Source of the DNA: Chloroflexota bacterium
GTDB taxonomy: Bacteria; Chloroflexota; Anaerolineae; Aggregatilineales; J027
DNA: 39,180 nucleotides
NCBI GenBank assembly: GCA_022616515.1
Contig: JAKEEQ010000183.1
Location: forward strand, 1 to 39,180
Direction: 5' to 3'
In this document: positions 16,346 to 24,745 of the stretch, one piece after another
Layout of the letters: each line of letters opens with the position of its first letter
How positions within the stretch are numbered: the stretch's first letter is position 1
Notes under the pieces: generated by a model
The model's database searches: none
Told to the model about the DNA's origin: nothing
What the model saw: the letters and a program-made list of their open reading frames with translations, nothing else
Program-made: the position numbers and the translations under genes

Positions 16346-16374
16346 TTGACAGTTCAAAATAGTTGACATATACT
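16346..16374 (+). promoter_or_regulatory. Promoter of mutS2
   Basis: A perfect TTGACA (16346-16351), 17-base spacer and TATACT (16369-16374). A second TTGACA lies within the spacer. Transcription would start near 16381, which supports the ATG at 16417 as the mutS2 start and rules out the TTG at 16363. Confidence 0.75.
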
Positions 16375-16416
16375 CTACTATCGCATATCCAATACCGTAT
16401 CAGGTACACTAGTGTC

Positions 16417-18852
16417 ATGACGATTCAAGATGTAACGGTTCATCAACAAATGAATGAAAAATCTGCGGAAACGCTCGAATTTCCAAAAGTGCTAGACCGG
16501 CTGGCAACCTACACATCATTTTCGGCCAGCAAAAAGATGGCGCTGCAACTAACGCCAACACCAGACCTTGATGCGGCACTGGAGTTAATGCAGGAGACAT
16601 CCGAAGCCCGCCTGGCACTAGAGCAAAAAACCAACATCACCTTTGGCGGGGTCTACGATGTCAGGACGGAGGCTTATTCCTGTCAGCGCGGATTCGTGCT
16701 TGATCCACAGATGCTGCTCAACATCCACAGCATGCTCCGCCGCGCCACCATCCTCCGCCGCACCTTTACCCGCCTCGGTGCCCAATTCCGCATCCTCTCC
16801 GAAATTGGCGAACAACTCGAAGAATGTGAAGCCCTTCAAACCGAAATCAAAGCTGTGCTCAACGATGACGGCGAAGTTAAAGATTCGGCGTCGGCAAAAT
16901 TGGCTATCATCCGGCGCGAATTGAAGGTGGCCCATGATCGTTTGCTGACCAAGATCAACAATATCTCCACCAGCCAGTCCAACGCCAAATACCTGCAAGA
17001 GCCAATCGTAACCCAGCGCAACGGACGCTATGTGATTCCGCTGAAAGCCGAGTTCAAGGGTCGCATTCCCGGTGTGGTGCATGACCAGAGTTCGAGCGGC
17101 GCTACGTTATGGATTGAGCCACTCTCGACCGTAGAGATGAATAACAACTACCGCGAATTGCAGCTTGCTGAAGAAAATGAAATTCGCCGGATTCTGGCTG
17201 CCCTGTGTGAAATTGTCGGGCAACAGGCCGAAGACATCGCCCACACCGTTGAGGCACTGGCCTATCTAGACCTGATTTTTGCGCGAGCGAAATATGCCGA
17301 CACGTTGAACGCCAGTGCGGTTGAATTAGTGCCATTTAATCCACAGGGGCGTAATCCGGGCGGCATGCTAAAACTGATTGATGCTCGCCACCCGCTGCTT
17401 GACCCGGCAACCGTGGTCCCGATTGATGTCGAACTGGACGATGAAACCTACGTACTGGTCATCACCGGGCCGAATACAGGCGGTAAAACCGTCGCGCTCA
17501 AGACAATAGGTTTGCTGGTTTTGATGTCGCAGTGTGGTCTGCATTTGCCTGTCGAGGAAGGCTCAATGTTGTCGGTCTTTGAGGATGTCTATGCCGACAT
17601 TGGCGATGAGCAGAGCATTGAACAGTCGCTGAGTACCTTCTCCTCCCACATGACCAACATCATCGCCATTCTGCAACGCGCCAATGACCGTTCGCTGGTC
17701 ATTCTGGATGAGTTAGGTGCGGGAACTGATCCCGTTGAGGGATCAGCATTGGCCCGCGCCCTGCTGCTGGAACTGCTGGATGCCAGCATTACCACTATCA
17801 TCAGCACCCATCATCCCGAACTGAAAGTGTTCGGTTACGAAACGCCCGGTGTGCGCAATGCCAGCGTTGAATTCAATGTCGAGACACTGGCTCCAACCTA
17901 TCGTTTGATGATTGGCTTGCCGGGACGCTCCAACGCACTCGCAATCGCCAACAGGTTGGGCCTGCCGGAAAACATCATCGAACGCGCAAGAGGCATGATC
18001 ACGACTGAAGAACTTGAGGTGGATGACCTGCTCGATGAAATCCGCAAAACCCGCGAAGATGCCCGTCTGGCTTATGAGCGCACCAAAGACAACGAGATGG
18101 AGTCGAATCGCATCCGCCAGGAACTTGCCGAGCGTTTTGATCAAATTGAAGACGAGCGCCGTCAGGCCGTGATGCAGATACGTGCTCAGGCCGAAGAAGA
18201 GCTTGAGCAACTGCGCTACGAAATCCGTGATTTGCGCCGCCGCCTGCAATCGGCAGGGCAGCCGCTGGAAGCCATCAACCAGATTGATAGCTGGACAACG
18301 GACCTTGCCGAGCAACTGCCATCCGCCGGAGAGCGAATCGAGCGCCCGGTTGAGGATGGCAAAGACCGCACGCCGCGCCTCGGCGACATCGTCTGGGTGC
18401 CCAGCCTGCGAGCGGAAGGCGAAATCAGTGAGGTTAGCGACAGCGGAGTCGAGGTAATGGTCGGTCAGTTGCGAGTTCGCACCAAATTGGACGAAATCGA
18501 ATACCGCACCCGCAGCGAACGCAATGCCGAACGCCGCCAACGCTTGCAGTCCCGCCAGCGTTCAACAACGAGCATGCCAAAGGAACGACCAAAGTCGCCC
18601 GGCCTTGAGCTTGATGTGCGCGGCACTCGTGTAGAAGACGCCCTGCCGCGTGTTGAGGAATACATTGACGCCGCGTACATGGCCGGATTGCCTTTCGTTC
18701 GCATCATTCACGGCAAGGGAACCGGGGCACTGCGCATGGCGATCCGTGATGAACTGCTGCGCAATCACCCGCTCATTGCCAAGTTTGGCAGTGGCAGCGG
18801 CAAAGAGGGCGGCGATGGCGTGACCGTTGTCCATCTCGCCGAGCAGCACTAA
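16417..18852 (+). CDS. mutS2: Endonuclease MutS2 (MutS family ATPase with Smr domain)
   Basis: This MutS-type ATPase of 811 residues lacks the mismatch-recognition domain. The core has Walker A ITGPNTGGKTVALKT, Walker B SLVILDELGAGTDPVEG and the STHHPEL switch. A long coiled coil follows (TREDARLAYERTKDNEMESN onward). The C-terminal Smr domain has LELDVRGTR and IIHGKGTGALR. MutS2 binds branched DNA and suppresses recombination; in Bacillus it also splits collided ribosomes, the Smr domain being the nuclease. The start at 16417 fits the promoter; an ATG at 16450 is an alternative. It is transcribed alone and followed by degraded palindromic repeats. Confidence 0.96.
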   Translation: MTIQDVTVHQQMNEKSAETLEFPKVLDRLATYTSFSASKKMALQLTPTPDLDAALELMQETSEARLALEQKTNITFGGVYDVRTEAYSCQRGFVLDPQMLLNIHSMLRRATILRRTFTRLGAQFRILSEIGEQLEECEALQTEIKAVLNDDGEVKDSASAKLAIIRRELKVAHDRLLTKINNISTSQSNAKYLQEPIVTQRNGRYVIPLKAEFKGRIPGVVHDQSSSGATLWIEPLSTVEMNNNYRELQLAEENEIRRILAALCEIVGQQAEDIAHTVEALAYLDLIFARAKYADTLNASAVELVPFNPQGRNPGGMLKLIDARHPLLDPATVVPIDVELDDETYVLVITGPNTGGKTVALKTIGLLVLMSQCGLHLPVEEGSMLSVFEDVYADIGDEQSIEQSLSTFSSHMTNIIAILQRANDRSLVILDELGAGTDPVEGSALARALLLELLDASITTIISTHHPELKVFGYETPGVRNASVEFNVETLAPTYRLMIGLPGRSNALAIANRLGLPENIIERARGMITTEELEVDDLLDEIRKTREDARLAYERTKDNEMESNRIRQELAERFDQIEDERRQAVMQIRAQAEEELEQLRYEIRDLRRRLQSAGQPLEAINQIDSWTTDLAEQLPSAGERIERPVEDGKDRTPRLGDIVWVPSLRAEGEISEVSDSGVEVMVGQLRVRTKLDEIEYRTRSERNAERRQRLQSRQRSTTSMPKERPKSPGLELDVRGTRVEDALPRVEEYIDAAYMAGLPFVRIIHGKGTGALRMAIRDELLRNHPLIAKFGSGSGKEGGDGVTVVHLAEQH

Positions 18853-19145
18853 ACATCAAACGCATCGCGCTCGTAGAGACGACCAACGGGGCGTCCGACG
18901 TGAGAAGCACCCAAAATCGCCTTGTGATGGCGTAAAACTTTGGCATTTGGGGCAGCGGACAGCATTATGCTGTCTTCGCACAATAGCGATTCCCCGTTAG
19001 TCGAGCATCTCCGTAGGGGCACCCACGCTGGAGTGCTTTCCAATGCCACCGTCGGTATTCGATTCCAATATAGCGTCCCTCAGCCAACAACTCGACGGGG
19101 AGATGTCATGCGTCGCTTTTAATATATCATCACTCATTCTGATGT
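18853..19145. repeat. Gap with degraded palindromic repeats next to tnpB
   Basis: No gene is seen. 18873-18896 is a mutated copy of the GTAGGGACGCCC-AACG-GGGCGTCC unit found intact at 22675, and the following bases (CGTGAGAAGCAC) are also related. 18958-18974 is a palindrome, GACAGCAT-T-ATGCTGTC, like the one at 15841. 19012-19040 resembles a third, more decayed GTAGGGGCACCC unit. Confidence 0.6.
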
Positions 19146-19150
19146 TAAAG

Positions 19151-19300
19151 TGACATACTCCCCCGGCTAAAGCCGAGAGCTGCCACCGTCAACACGAGAG
19201 CGCAGGCGAACCCGCGTCTTACGCTCGCTCTGGTAGGCGGTTGATGCCCCAACCGCTTTAATGTTCCTGGCTGCATTGTGGTCGCGCTGGTGATATGTCT
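19151..19300 (-). ncRNA. Predicted omega-RNA (reRNA) scaffold of the tnpB element
   Basis: In IS200/IS605 tnpB elements the guide RNA scaffold covers the 3' end of tnpB and the element's right end. Here the minus strand ends with CTCTCGGCTTTAGCCGGGGGAGTA then TGTCA, including a CGGCT/AGCCG hairpin that holds the TAG stop. This ending is typical of the family. The scaffold 5' limit is a guess. The next bases, CTTTAACATCAGAATGAGTG, would be the guide. Confidence 0.5.
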
Positions 19301-20381
19301 TGCACTCAGGACAACACCACTCACGATCCCGCAGGGTGATAGCTGAGTTGACATACTTGCAATGACTACAGGTTTTGGTAGACGGATACCAGCGGTCAAT
19401 CTTCATCACCTGCTTGCCCCGTTGAAGCGCAACCCATTCGAGAATGTCCACAAACTCGGCAAAGGCCAGATCACTGACTTTGCGGCCCCACCACCGCTTC
19501 ATGCCCTCAATATTGAGGTCTTCCAGGTAGATGATGTCGTACTCATCACACAGGCGATGGGCCAGTTTGAAGTGAAAATCCCGCCGCCGGTTTGCCACAT
19601 CTGCACTGTGTTTTGCCAGTGCCCGTTTGGCTTGTTTGTGATGATTTGAGCCTTGCACCTTACGCGACAACTCCCGATTCAAACAACGTGTCTGACGCAA
19701 ACCCTGCATGAAAAACTGCGGGTTCGACCAGCCTCGCCCTTCATTGTCAGTGAGAAACGTTTTCAGTCCGAAATCGAAGCCGCCGCTGTTACCCGTGCTG
19801 GCTTCCTTGATACTGATGGTCTCAATGACACTGAAGAACAGCCACAACTGCCCCAATGTATCCCGCTTGATGGTCAACGTCTTAATCTGACCCTGAATGG
19901 GGCGATGTTGAACGAATTTGTAGTCGGTCCCATCAATTCTGATAACGCCCCGTTCCCGTGTCCACTTGTCGTCGCCTTTTGGCTGGTTGCGGTTGTAATC
20001 AACCAGTTGGTAGCCCGACTGCGGAAAGGTAAATGACTTGTACTTGCGAGCCTTCTTGAAGCCGGGACGTCCGTCGTTGATGCCCTTGAAAAACCGCTGG
20101 TAGGCATCATCAATCCGGCGGCAAACATCCTGGCACGCCTGCGAGTGCAAATCCTGCCACAGCGCAAAGCGTTGCATCTTGCGCAGTTTCAGCACATGCT
20201 TATTCATGCGATGCAGCGAGATATACTTGCCTGTCATGCGGTAATAACGCCGCTGCAAGGCAATGAAATGATTCCAGATGGTGGACGCCACAAAGATTTT
20301 ATGCCGCAGCTTTTTGTCTTTTTTATCACAGCGGTATAGACGAAACTGGTAATTTTTGCGAACTGTGATAGGATTGGTCAT
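19167..20381 (-). CDS. tnpB: TnpB, RNA-guided nuclease of an IS200/IS605-family element (OrfB)
   Basis: This 404-residue protein has an N-terminal helix-turn-helix/REC part (YQFRLYRCDKKDKKLRHKIF) and a RuvC-like nuclease. The catalytic residues are all present: D203 in GGFDFGLKTFL, E287 in IIYLEDLNIEGM, D367 in HQRDHNAARNI. The zinc ribbon has C338, C341, C357 and C360. No tnpA transposase is nearby, so the element is solo and would need TnpA in trans. The ATG at 20381 is chosen because the protein then begins MTNPITVRKNYQFRLY as family members do; the frame itself extends to 20495. The stop is inside the right-end hairpin. Confidence 0.93.
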   Translation of the reverse strand: MTNPITVRKNYQFRLYRCDKKDKKLRHKIFVASTIWNHFIALQRRYYRMTGKYISLHRMNKHVLKLRKMQRFALWQDLHSQACQDVCRRIDDAYQRFFKGINDGRPGFKKARKYKSFTFPQSGYQLVDYNRNQPKGDDKWTRERGVIRIDGTDYKFVQHRPIQGQIKTLTIKRDTLGQLWLFFSVIETISIKEASTGNSGGFDFGLKTFLTDNEGRGWSNPQFFMQGLRQTRCLNRELSRKVQGSNHHKQAKRALAKHSADVANRRRDFHFKLAHRLCDEYDIIYLEDLNIEGMKRWWGRKVSDLAFAEFVDILEWVALQRGKQVMKIDRWYPSTKTCSHCKYVNSAITLRDREWCCPECKTYHQRDHNAARNIKAVGASTAYQSERKTRVRLRSRVDGGSSRL

Positions 20382-20450
20382 GCTCTGACACTCACTTGTC
20401 GGAGGGCCAGTGGGTATTTGCGTACCGTGACTGGCATTTCGATTTCCCTT

Positions 20451-20479
20451 AGTATAGGACCTGCCAACACTCAATGCAA
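20451..20479 (-). promoter_or_regulatory. Possible promoter of tnpB
   Basis: TTGCAT (20474-20479), a 17-base spacer and TATACT (20451-20456) are read on the minus strand, about 70 bases before the tnpB ATG. The -35 half is weak. Confidence 0.4.
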
Positions 20480-20565
20480 GGGCGCTTTCATCCAAGTGCT
20501 AAAGTACAAGGTTTTCCCGCGCCCAAAAACTATAAGACAAATACCAATCACAGGAGTAGAGCATC

Positions 20566-21123
20566 GTGTTTCAGGATCACCCATATACAGTGAGCGAATA
20601 CGAAGCCATCGCCACCCAATATCCCGATAAACGCCTGGAACTGATTGACGGGGAGATCGTTGAGAAAGTGCCGACTCAATTACATGCTGCCATCGTGTCG
20701 CTGCTAAATTTCTTCATTGTCAGTTTTTTACGTGAGAAAGCTATCGGCCATGCACTCATTGAAGCACGCTACAGTCTACCAGGCGATGATGAGAATGACC
20801 GTATTCCCGACCTGTCGTTCATCAGCCACGAGAAAGGCCCGCTCGTCAAAACAGGGGCAGCACCCTATATGCCTGATCTGGCGATAGAAGTGCAGTCACC
20901 GGGACAGAGTGATCGTTTGATGGCGGAAAAAGCCGCCTATTATCTAGCTCATAGATCGCATATGGTATGGCTGGTCTACCCGGATCGACGGCTGGTGGAA
21001 ATCCTTACCCCGGAGGACCGCCAACTGCTAACTGACAACGCAACTATTGACGGTGGCGATATACTGCCCGGCTTTAGCGTCGCGGTGAAAGATATTTTTC
21101 CTGATGAGGATAGCGCCTCGTAA
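20566..21123 (+). CDS. Uma2-family (DUF820) PD-(D/E)XK protein
   Basis: This 185-residue protein of the Uma2 group starts YTVSEYEAIATQYPDKRLELIDGEIVEK. It carries the nuclease-like core RIPDLSFISHEKG and LAIEVQSPGQS, where the Asp and the Glu-x-Gln pair stand for PD-(D/E)XK residues, then KAAYYLAHRSHMVWLVYPDRRLVEI. The GTG start at 20566 follows ACAGGAG. These proteins are very common in Chloroflexota and cyanobacteria and their cellular role is unsettled. It lies just beyond the left side of the tnpB element. Confidence 0.9.
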   Translation: MFQDHPYTVSEYEAIATQYPDKRLELIDGEIVEKVPTQLHAAIVSLLNFFIVSFLREKAIGHALIEARYSLPGDDENDRIPDLSFISHEKGPLVKTGAAPYMPDLAIEVQSPGQSDRLMAEKAAYYLAHRSHMVWLVYPDRRLVEILTPEDRQLLTDNATIDGGDILPGFSVAVKDIFPDEDSAS

Positions 21124-21150
21124 AATCCATGTGTTGCAGCAGCATGGATT
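21124..21150. repeat. Inverted repeat after the Uma2 gene
   Basis: AATCCATG (21124-21131) and CATGGATT (21143-21150) form an 8-bp perfect hairpin with an 11-base loop, starting right at the stop codon. No T tract follows, so an mRNA-protecting or processing role is as likely as termination. Confidence 0.5.
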
Positions 21151-21188
21151 AAATCACACCTGACAGACTATGCCTTTCACGGCTTTGG

Positions 21189-21216
21189 AAAGCTACCCAC
21201 TAGTCGGGGTAGCTTT
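21189..21216. terminator. Hairpin terminator between convergent genes
   Basis: AAAGCTACCC pairs with GGGTAGCTTT, a 10-bp perfect stem with loop ACTAGTCG. It lies between the Uma2 gene and the convergent GTPase gene. The tail on the plus strand (CGTTTCGG) is T-poor, so termination would rely on the stem. Confidence 0.65.
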
Positions 21217-21236
21217 CGTTTCGGGGCAATGCGACG

Positions 21237-22556
21237 TTACTTCTTGCCGAATTTTTCCTTCAGCAAATCATAGAGCGTCGGCTCACCAATCTCCTGCAAT
21301 TCATAACGAACCCGCAGCATCGGCTTGTTGACCTCCAGAATTCCCGCCAGATCAATCGGCGTACCGACAATCACCAGTTCCGCATCGACCTTATTGAGCG
21401 TCTCCTCAAGGTCATCGCGCTGTGCATCACCATAGCCCATTGCCGGGAGCAGCGTCCCAATGTCTGGATATTTCCGATAGGTTTCCGTAATGCTGCCCAC
21501 CGTATAGGGACGCGGGTCCACAATTTCACCCGCTCCGAATTTCTGCGCCGCGACAATCCCCGCCCCATACTTCATCTCGCCATGCGTCAGGGTGGGGCCA
21601 TCCTCAACCACGACGACCTTCTTACCGCGAATCATCGCACTGTTATCCACATAAATCGGTGAAGCTGCCTCGACCACCACCGCATCTGGATTCACCTTGC
21701 GAATCGACTCGCGAACCTTCGCAATCCCTTCGGGTGTAGCCGTGTCTACTTTATTGATGAGCACCACATCCGCCATCCGCAGATTTGCCTCGCCGGGATG
21801 ATAGGTCATCTCATGGCCGGGGCGGTGCGGGTCTACCAGCACAATATGCAGGTCTGACACAAAGAAAGGTAGGTCATTATTCCCGCCATCCCACAGGATG
21901 ATGTCCGCTTCTTTTTCCGCTTCACGCAGGATTGCCTCATAATCAACCCCGGCGTAGACGATCACTCCATTCTCAAGATGCGGTTCATACTCCTCCCGCT
22001 CTTCAATAGTGACATCGTGCTTTACCAGATCATCATATGCTTCAAAGCGCTGCACCGCCTGTTTAGCGAGGTCACCATACGGCATCGGATGGCGAATTGC
22101 CACCACTTTGTAGCCAAGATCGCGCAAAGCTCTACTTACGGCACGACTGGTCTGGCTCTTGCCAACCCCGGTCCGCACCGCACCTACGCTGACCACTGGC
22201 TTGCTGCTCTTGATTTGTGTTCTATTCAAACCCATCAGGCGATAATCTGCCCCGGCAGCCAGCACCTCGCTGGCCTTGTGCATCACATATTCATGGGGGA
22301 TGTCAGAATAGGCAAACACAACCTCGTCAACATTTTGCTTTTTGATGAGTTTGATCAAGTCTTCTTCGGGGTAAATCGGGATGCCATCGGGATACAGACT
22401 GCCCGCCAATTCTGGGGGATAATTGCGGCCTTCAATATCTGGAATCTGGGTAGCGGTAAAAGCGACAACCTCATAATCATTGTTGTCGCGAAAAAAAGTA
22501 TTGAAATTGTGGAAGTCGCGTCCGGCGGCTCCCATAATCAAAACACGTGTTGTCAT
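21237..22556 (-). CDS. COG2403-type P-loop GTPase (cyclic 2,3-diphosphoglycerate synthetase-like)
   Basis: This 439-residue protein has an N-terminal Rossmann-like part (VLIMGAAGRDFHNFNTFFRD, EVVFAYSDIPHEYVM) and a P-loop domain with GAVRTGVGKSQTSRAVSR (Lys133), a DGGNNDLPFF region and the NKVD guanine-type motif. It matches the conserved predicted GTPases of COG2403, related to cyclic 2,3-diphosphoglycerate synthetase, whose bacterial role is not established. No signal peptide or membrane helix is seen. AGGAG lies about 11 bases before the ATG at 22556. It appears to be a single-gene unit. Confidence 0.85.
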   Translation of the reverse strand: MTTRVLIMGAAGRDFHNFNTFFRDNNDYEVVAFTATQIPDIEGRNYPPELAGSLYPDGIPIYPEEDLIKLIKKQNVDEVVFAYSDIPHEYVMHKASEVLAAGADYRLMGLNRTQIKSSKPVVSVGAVRTGVGKSQTSRAVSRALRDLGYKVVAIRHPMPYGDLAKQAVQRFEAYDDLVKHDVTIEEREEYEPHLENGVIVYAGVDYEAILREAEKEADIILWDGGNNDLPFFVSDLHIVLVDPHRPGHEMTYHPGEANLRMADVVLINKVDTATPEGIAKVRESIRKVNPDAVVVEAASPIYVDNSAMIRGKKVVVVEDGPTLTHGEMKYGAGIVAAQKFGAGEIVDPRPYTVGSITETYRKYPDIGTLLPAMGYGDAQRDDLEETLNKVDAELVIVGTPIDLAGILEVNKPMLRVRYELQEIGEPTLYDLLKEKFGKK

Positions 22557-22674
22557 GGGGGATTCTTTCTCCTAAAGGTACAAACAAGACCAGTGTACCG
22601 CTATTCTCATTTTTTGTGATAGCCAATTGCCCACAGAAATCATGCCGTTTATCATGTACATTATGCGGATTCTC

Positions 22675-22727
22675 GTAGGGACGCCCAACGGGGCGTCCTT
22701 CGTGAAAAGCAACGCTGTCGTTGCTAC
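22675..22727. repeat. Paired palindromic intergenic repeat, variant copy
   Basis: GTAGGGACGCCC-AACG-GGGCGTCC is followed by a spacer and then AGCAACG-CTGT-CGTTGCT-AC, so the unit begins with GTAG and ends with CTAC. The first palindrome is the intact form of the decayed unit at 18873-18896. Confidence 0.75.
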
Positions 22728-22755
22728 ATCAGCGGTTTGTCAGGTGGTAATTTTC

Positions 22756-22856
22756 ATCCCCACCCTAACCCTCCCCATAAATGGAGAGGGAAGTTATAGA
22801 GCCGAGAAGAAGCCTCCTCCATTTATGGGGGAGGTGTCGCGAAGCGACGGAGGGGG
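22756..22856. repeat. Long imperfect inverted repeat (MITE-like)
   Basis: CCTCCCCATAAATGGAG (near 22770-22786) and its complement CTCCATTTATGGGGGAGG (near 22817-22834) differ by one inserted base and enclose about 30 bases. A TCGCGAAGCGA hairpin follows. The outer bases CCCCACCCTAACC and GGAGGGGG also pair partly. The structure looks like a small non-coding mobile or dispersed repeat. Confidence 0.7.
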
Positions 22857-22914
22857 ACCTGTCTCACATGGTATCATACGATGTTTGTCAATGCGTTAAG
22901 CATAGGAGTAGAAA

Positions 22915-23188
22915 ATGACATCACTGGTCGAAACATGGCGCTCCATCATTCGCGGCGAATAAAAATCGTGGGTGCTGTTTGAAAACGGCACCTGCGTTAT
23001 CCTGATGCAGCCCGAAAACGATCTGGAGGCGCAGGCAAAAGCCATGCTTGCCGCATACGGTCCTGTTTATCCCGGAACCCCTCACAGTGATTTTTCTGTC
23101 ATTCATCTAGACAACTATCCCGGCTGGGTAGTGACCTGCCACCACAACGACATCCTCACCTACGTCGGGCCAGATAAAACTGAGTTCA
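22915..23188 (+). pseudogene. Broken small gene with in-frame TAA and lost 3' end
   Basis: ATG at 22915 follows an AGGAG site and reads MTSLVETWRSIIRGE, then TAA at 22960-22962. The same frame continues with KSWVLFENGTCVILMQPEND, EAQAKAMLAAYGPVYPGTP and PGWVVTCHHNDILTYVGPD. From memory this resembles a family of roughly 100-residue proteins in Chloroflexota and related phyla, in which the region around SGEKSWVLFENGTC is continuous. Family resemblance ends near 23180, exactly where the convergent propeller gene stops. Both the nonsense codon and the missing tail argue for a decayed gene. A restart at GTG 22972 is possible but lacks a ribosome site. The function of the family is unknown. Confidence 0.65.
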
Positions 23189-24724
23189 TCACTTCTCTTC
23201 AGGCATCCAACCAAAGCACGATGGCGAAAGCACACATTGTCCAACTTCTCTATGAAACTGTCCGTTTGCATTTACAATGTTTACAACTGTGTCAACCCAT
23301 CCTGTATCTCCGGCAAATAATAGCCATTCACTGTCAGCATGCCACCATATCTCTCCTGCCGGAAAATTAACCTGTCCGAACGCCCCTCTTAGAAGTTCAA
23401 CTGCGCTTAGTTTTTCCTGTGCCAGAATGTCCCAGACATGCAAGTCGCTTCCCTCTTCATACTCTGTATACGCCAGATATTTTCCTGTCGAGGAAAACGC
23501 AATATCAACGGGTCTATTTTGTACGTCAATACTCCAGATGGACGACTGCACATTTGTTGCCAGGTTAACAATGTATATTTTTCGATTTTCGGCAAGAGAA
23601 TAATATGCAAGGGTATCACCATCTAATGCCCACTCGATTAATGGATCAGACTTATTGGCCGTATAATCAATCGGTTCAAGATTGAGTGTTTCAGCGTCAA
23701 GAATATAGGGATTAACTATCGGATTAAACAGCACTGCTCGATTTCCAGTAGGAGACCACGGGTTAAAATCCCAACTAGGAGGTGTTCGTGCCTCATCCAT
23801 GATTGTTTCTATTTCACTGGTTTCCACAGAAAAGAGATTAACACTCGAAAGTTCATAACTCTCACATCTGTCAAATATCAACGCAAAATTCCCATCCGGG
23901 CTCCATATGACATGATAATTGTTAAAACGCAGCCCGGTCTCGACGTGTATAGCAGGGGAAATAGAGCCTATATTCAGGGTTTGGGTTCTTGGTTTGAGAT
24001 AGGCAAAATAACCGCTATTTGACCAGAAGATATTTTCCGCAAAACAACTTGCTGTGGCATCAATTTCCCGGGTGTCCAGCGATTCTCCAGTTGTGTTCAA
24101 AACGCGATATAGATAGCTATAGCCCCCATCCTGAAATTCATACATTTCCAGATTACCAGCGGGTGTCCATCCTCCAATACCCGAGCCCTCGTCCGAACCA
24201 TCAATTTCCATCTTAAGTGTTAACTCTAGCGATAAGGCATCCAGTACTACGACTACAGCGTTTTGCTCCTTATTTATGTAATGAACTAACAGTAGGTCCT
24301 CAACGGGCGACCAGTCTATGCTCAGTAGAAGCGCTACTTCTTCAGGTTTTTTGAATATAGGGGCATTCTTCTCCGAGCTACGTGAATAGACAAAGAGATT
24401 TCTACTACTACCGAGGCCAGCAGCACCACTGGTCAGAGACTGCCACGATCCTGCCAGCCAGACCAACCACTCTCCCGATGGTGACCACCCTGGTCCAATA
24501 ATGGTAAAGTCATGATTGGTGTCTTCAATCCCAACCTCGGAAAGATCGAACAGGATGCGACTGCTATCTCCAGTAGCACTTTCTATAACAAATGCACCCT
24601 TCGCTTTATCGAAATAATAAAACTGAGGATCTTCGCCAGCATAAGACGTTGGTGTACTGAAAGACCCAGCGATGATCCCAAAGACAAGATATAACATGGC
24701 TATTAACCGGGTTAGTGATTGCAT
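23189..24724 (-). CDS. Secreted WD40/TolB-like beta-propeller protein, AT-rich
   Basis: This 511-residue protein has a signal peptide (MQSLTRLIAMLYLVFGIIAG, likely cleavage after SYA). Many propeller blades follow, with WSPSGEWLVWLAG, WSPDGNFALIFDR, WSPTGNRAVLFNP, WALDGDTLAYYSL and FSSTGKYLAYTEY. The base composition is clearly more AT-rich than the flanking paiB and dipeptidase genes, which suggests different age or origin. A GGGAG site precedes the ATG. The start is 21 bases after the paiB stop, so cotranscription is likely. The role is unknown; the other secreted propeller at 5751-6806 has the same plan. Confidence 0.83.
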   Translation of the reverse strand: MQSLTRLIAMLYLVFGIIAGSFSTPTSYAGEDPQFYYFDKAKGAFVIESATGDSSRILFDLSEVGIEDTNHDFTIIGPGWSPSGEWLVWLAGSWQSLTSGAAGLGSSRNLFVYSRSSEKNAPIFKKPEEVALLLSIDWSPVEDLLLVHYINKEQNAVVVVLDALSLELTLKMEIDGSDEGSGIGGWTPAGNLEMYEFQDGGYSYLYRVLNTTGESLDTREIDATASCFAENIFWSNSGYFAYLKPRTQTLNIGSISPAIHVETGLRFNNYHVIWSPDGNFALIFDRCESYELSSVNLFSVETSEIETIMDEARTPPSWDFNPWSPTGNRAVLFNPIVNPYILDAETLNLEPIDYTANKSDPLIEWALDGDTLAYYSLAENRKIYIVNLATNVQSSIWSIDVQNRPVDIAFSSTGKYLAYTEYEEGSDLHVWDILAQEKLSAVELLRGAFGQVNFPAGEIWWHADSEWLLFAGDTGWVDTVVNIVNANGQFHREVGQCVLSPSCFGWMPEEK

Positions 24725-24745
24725 TACGTGACTCCCTGTGGACGA

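Larger units (their letters stand above)
22557..22914. other. Repeat-rich gap without an intact gene
   Basis: The gap lies between the GTPase start and the broken gene at 22915. It holds two different repeat structures, at 22675-22727 and 22756-22856, and the ribosome site of the broken gene (ATAGGAGTAG). No credible open frame was found. Confidence 0.7.

Noticed and set aside
17743-18540. 265-codon open frame antisense to mutS2
   Set aside because: It mirrors the coiled-coil and Walker B region of mutS2 and has no ribosome site or family motif.
18853-19145. Possible CRISPR-like array beside tnpB
   Set aside because: The repeated units are decayed palindromes of unequal spacing, with no regular repeat-spacer order and no cas gene.
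19167-21123. tnpB plus Uma2 nuclease as a defence island
   Set aside because: tnpB is a mobile-element gene and Uma2 proteins are widespread without a proven defence role; no toxin, restriction or abortive-infection partner is present.
21978-22619. 213-codon open frame antisense to the GTPase gene
   Set aside because: It covers the P-loop codons of a clear GTPase and shows no family resemblance.
22960-22962. Recoding of the in-frame TAA in the small broken gene
   Set aside because: TAA is not used for selenocysteine or pyrrolysine, other genes in the window stop normally at TAA, and the gene is also truncated at its 3' end.
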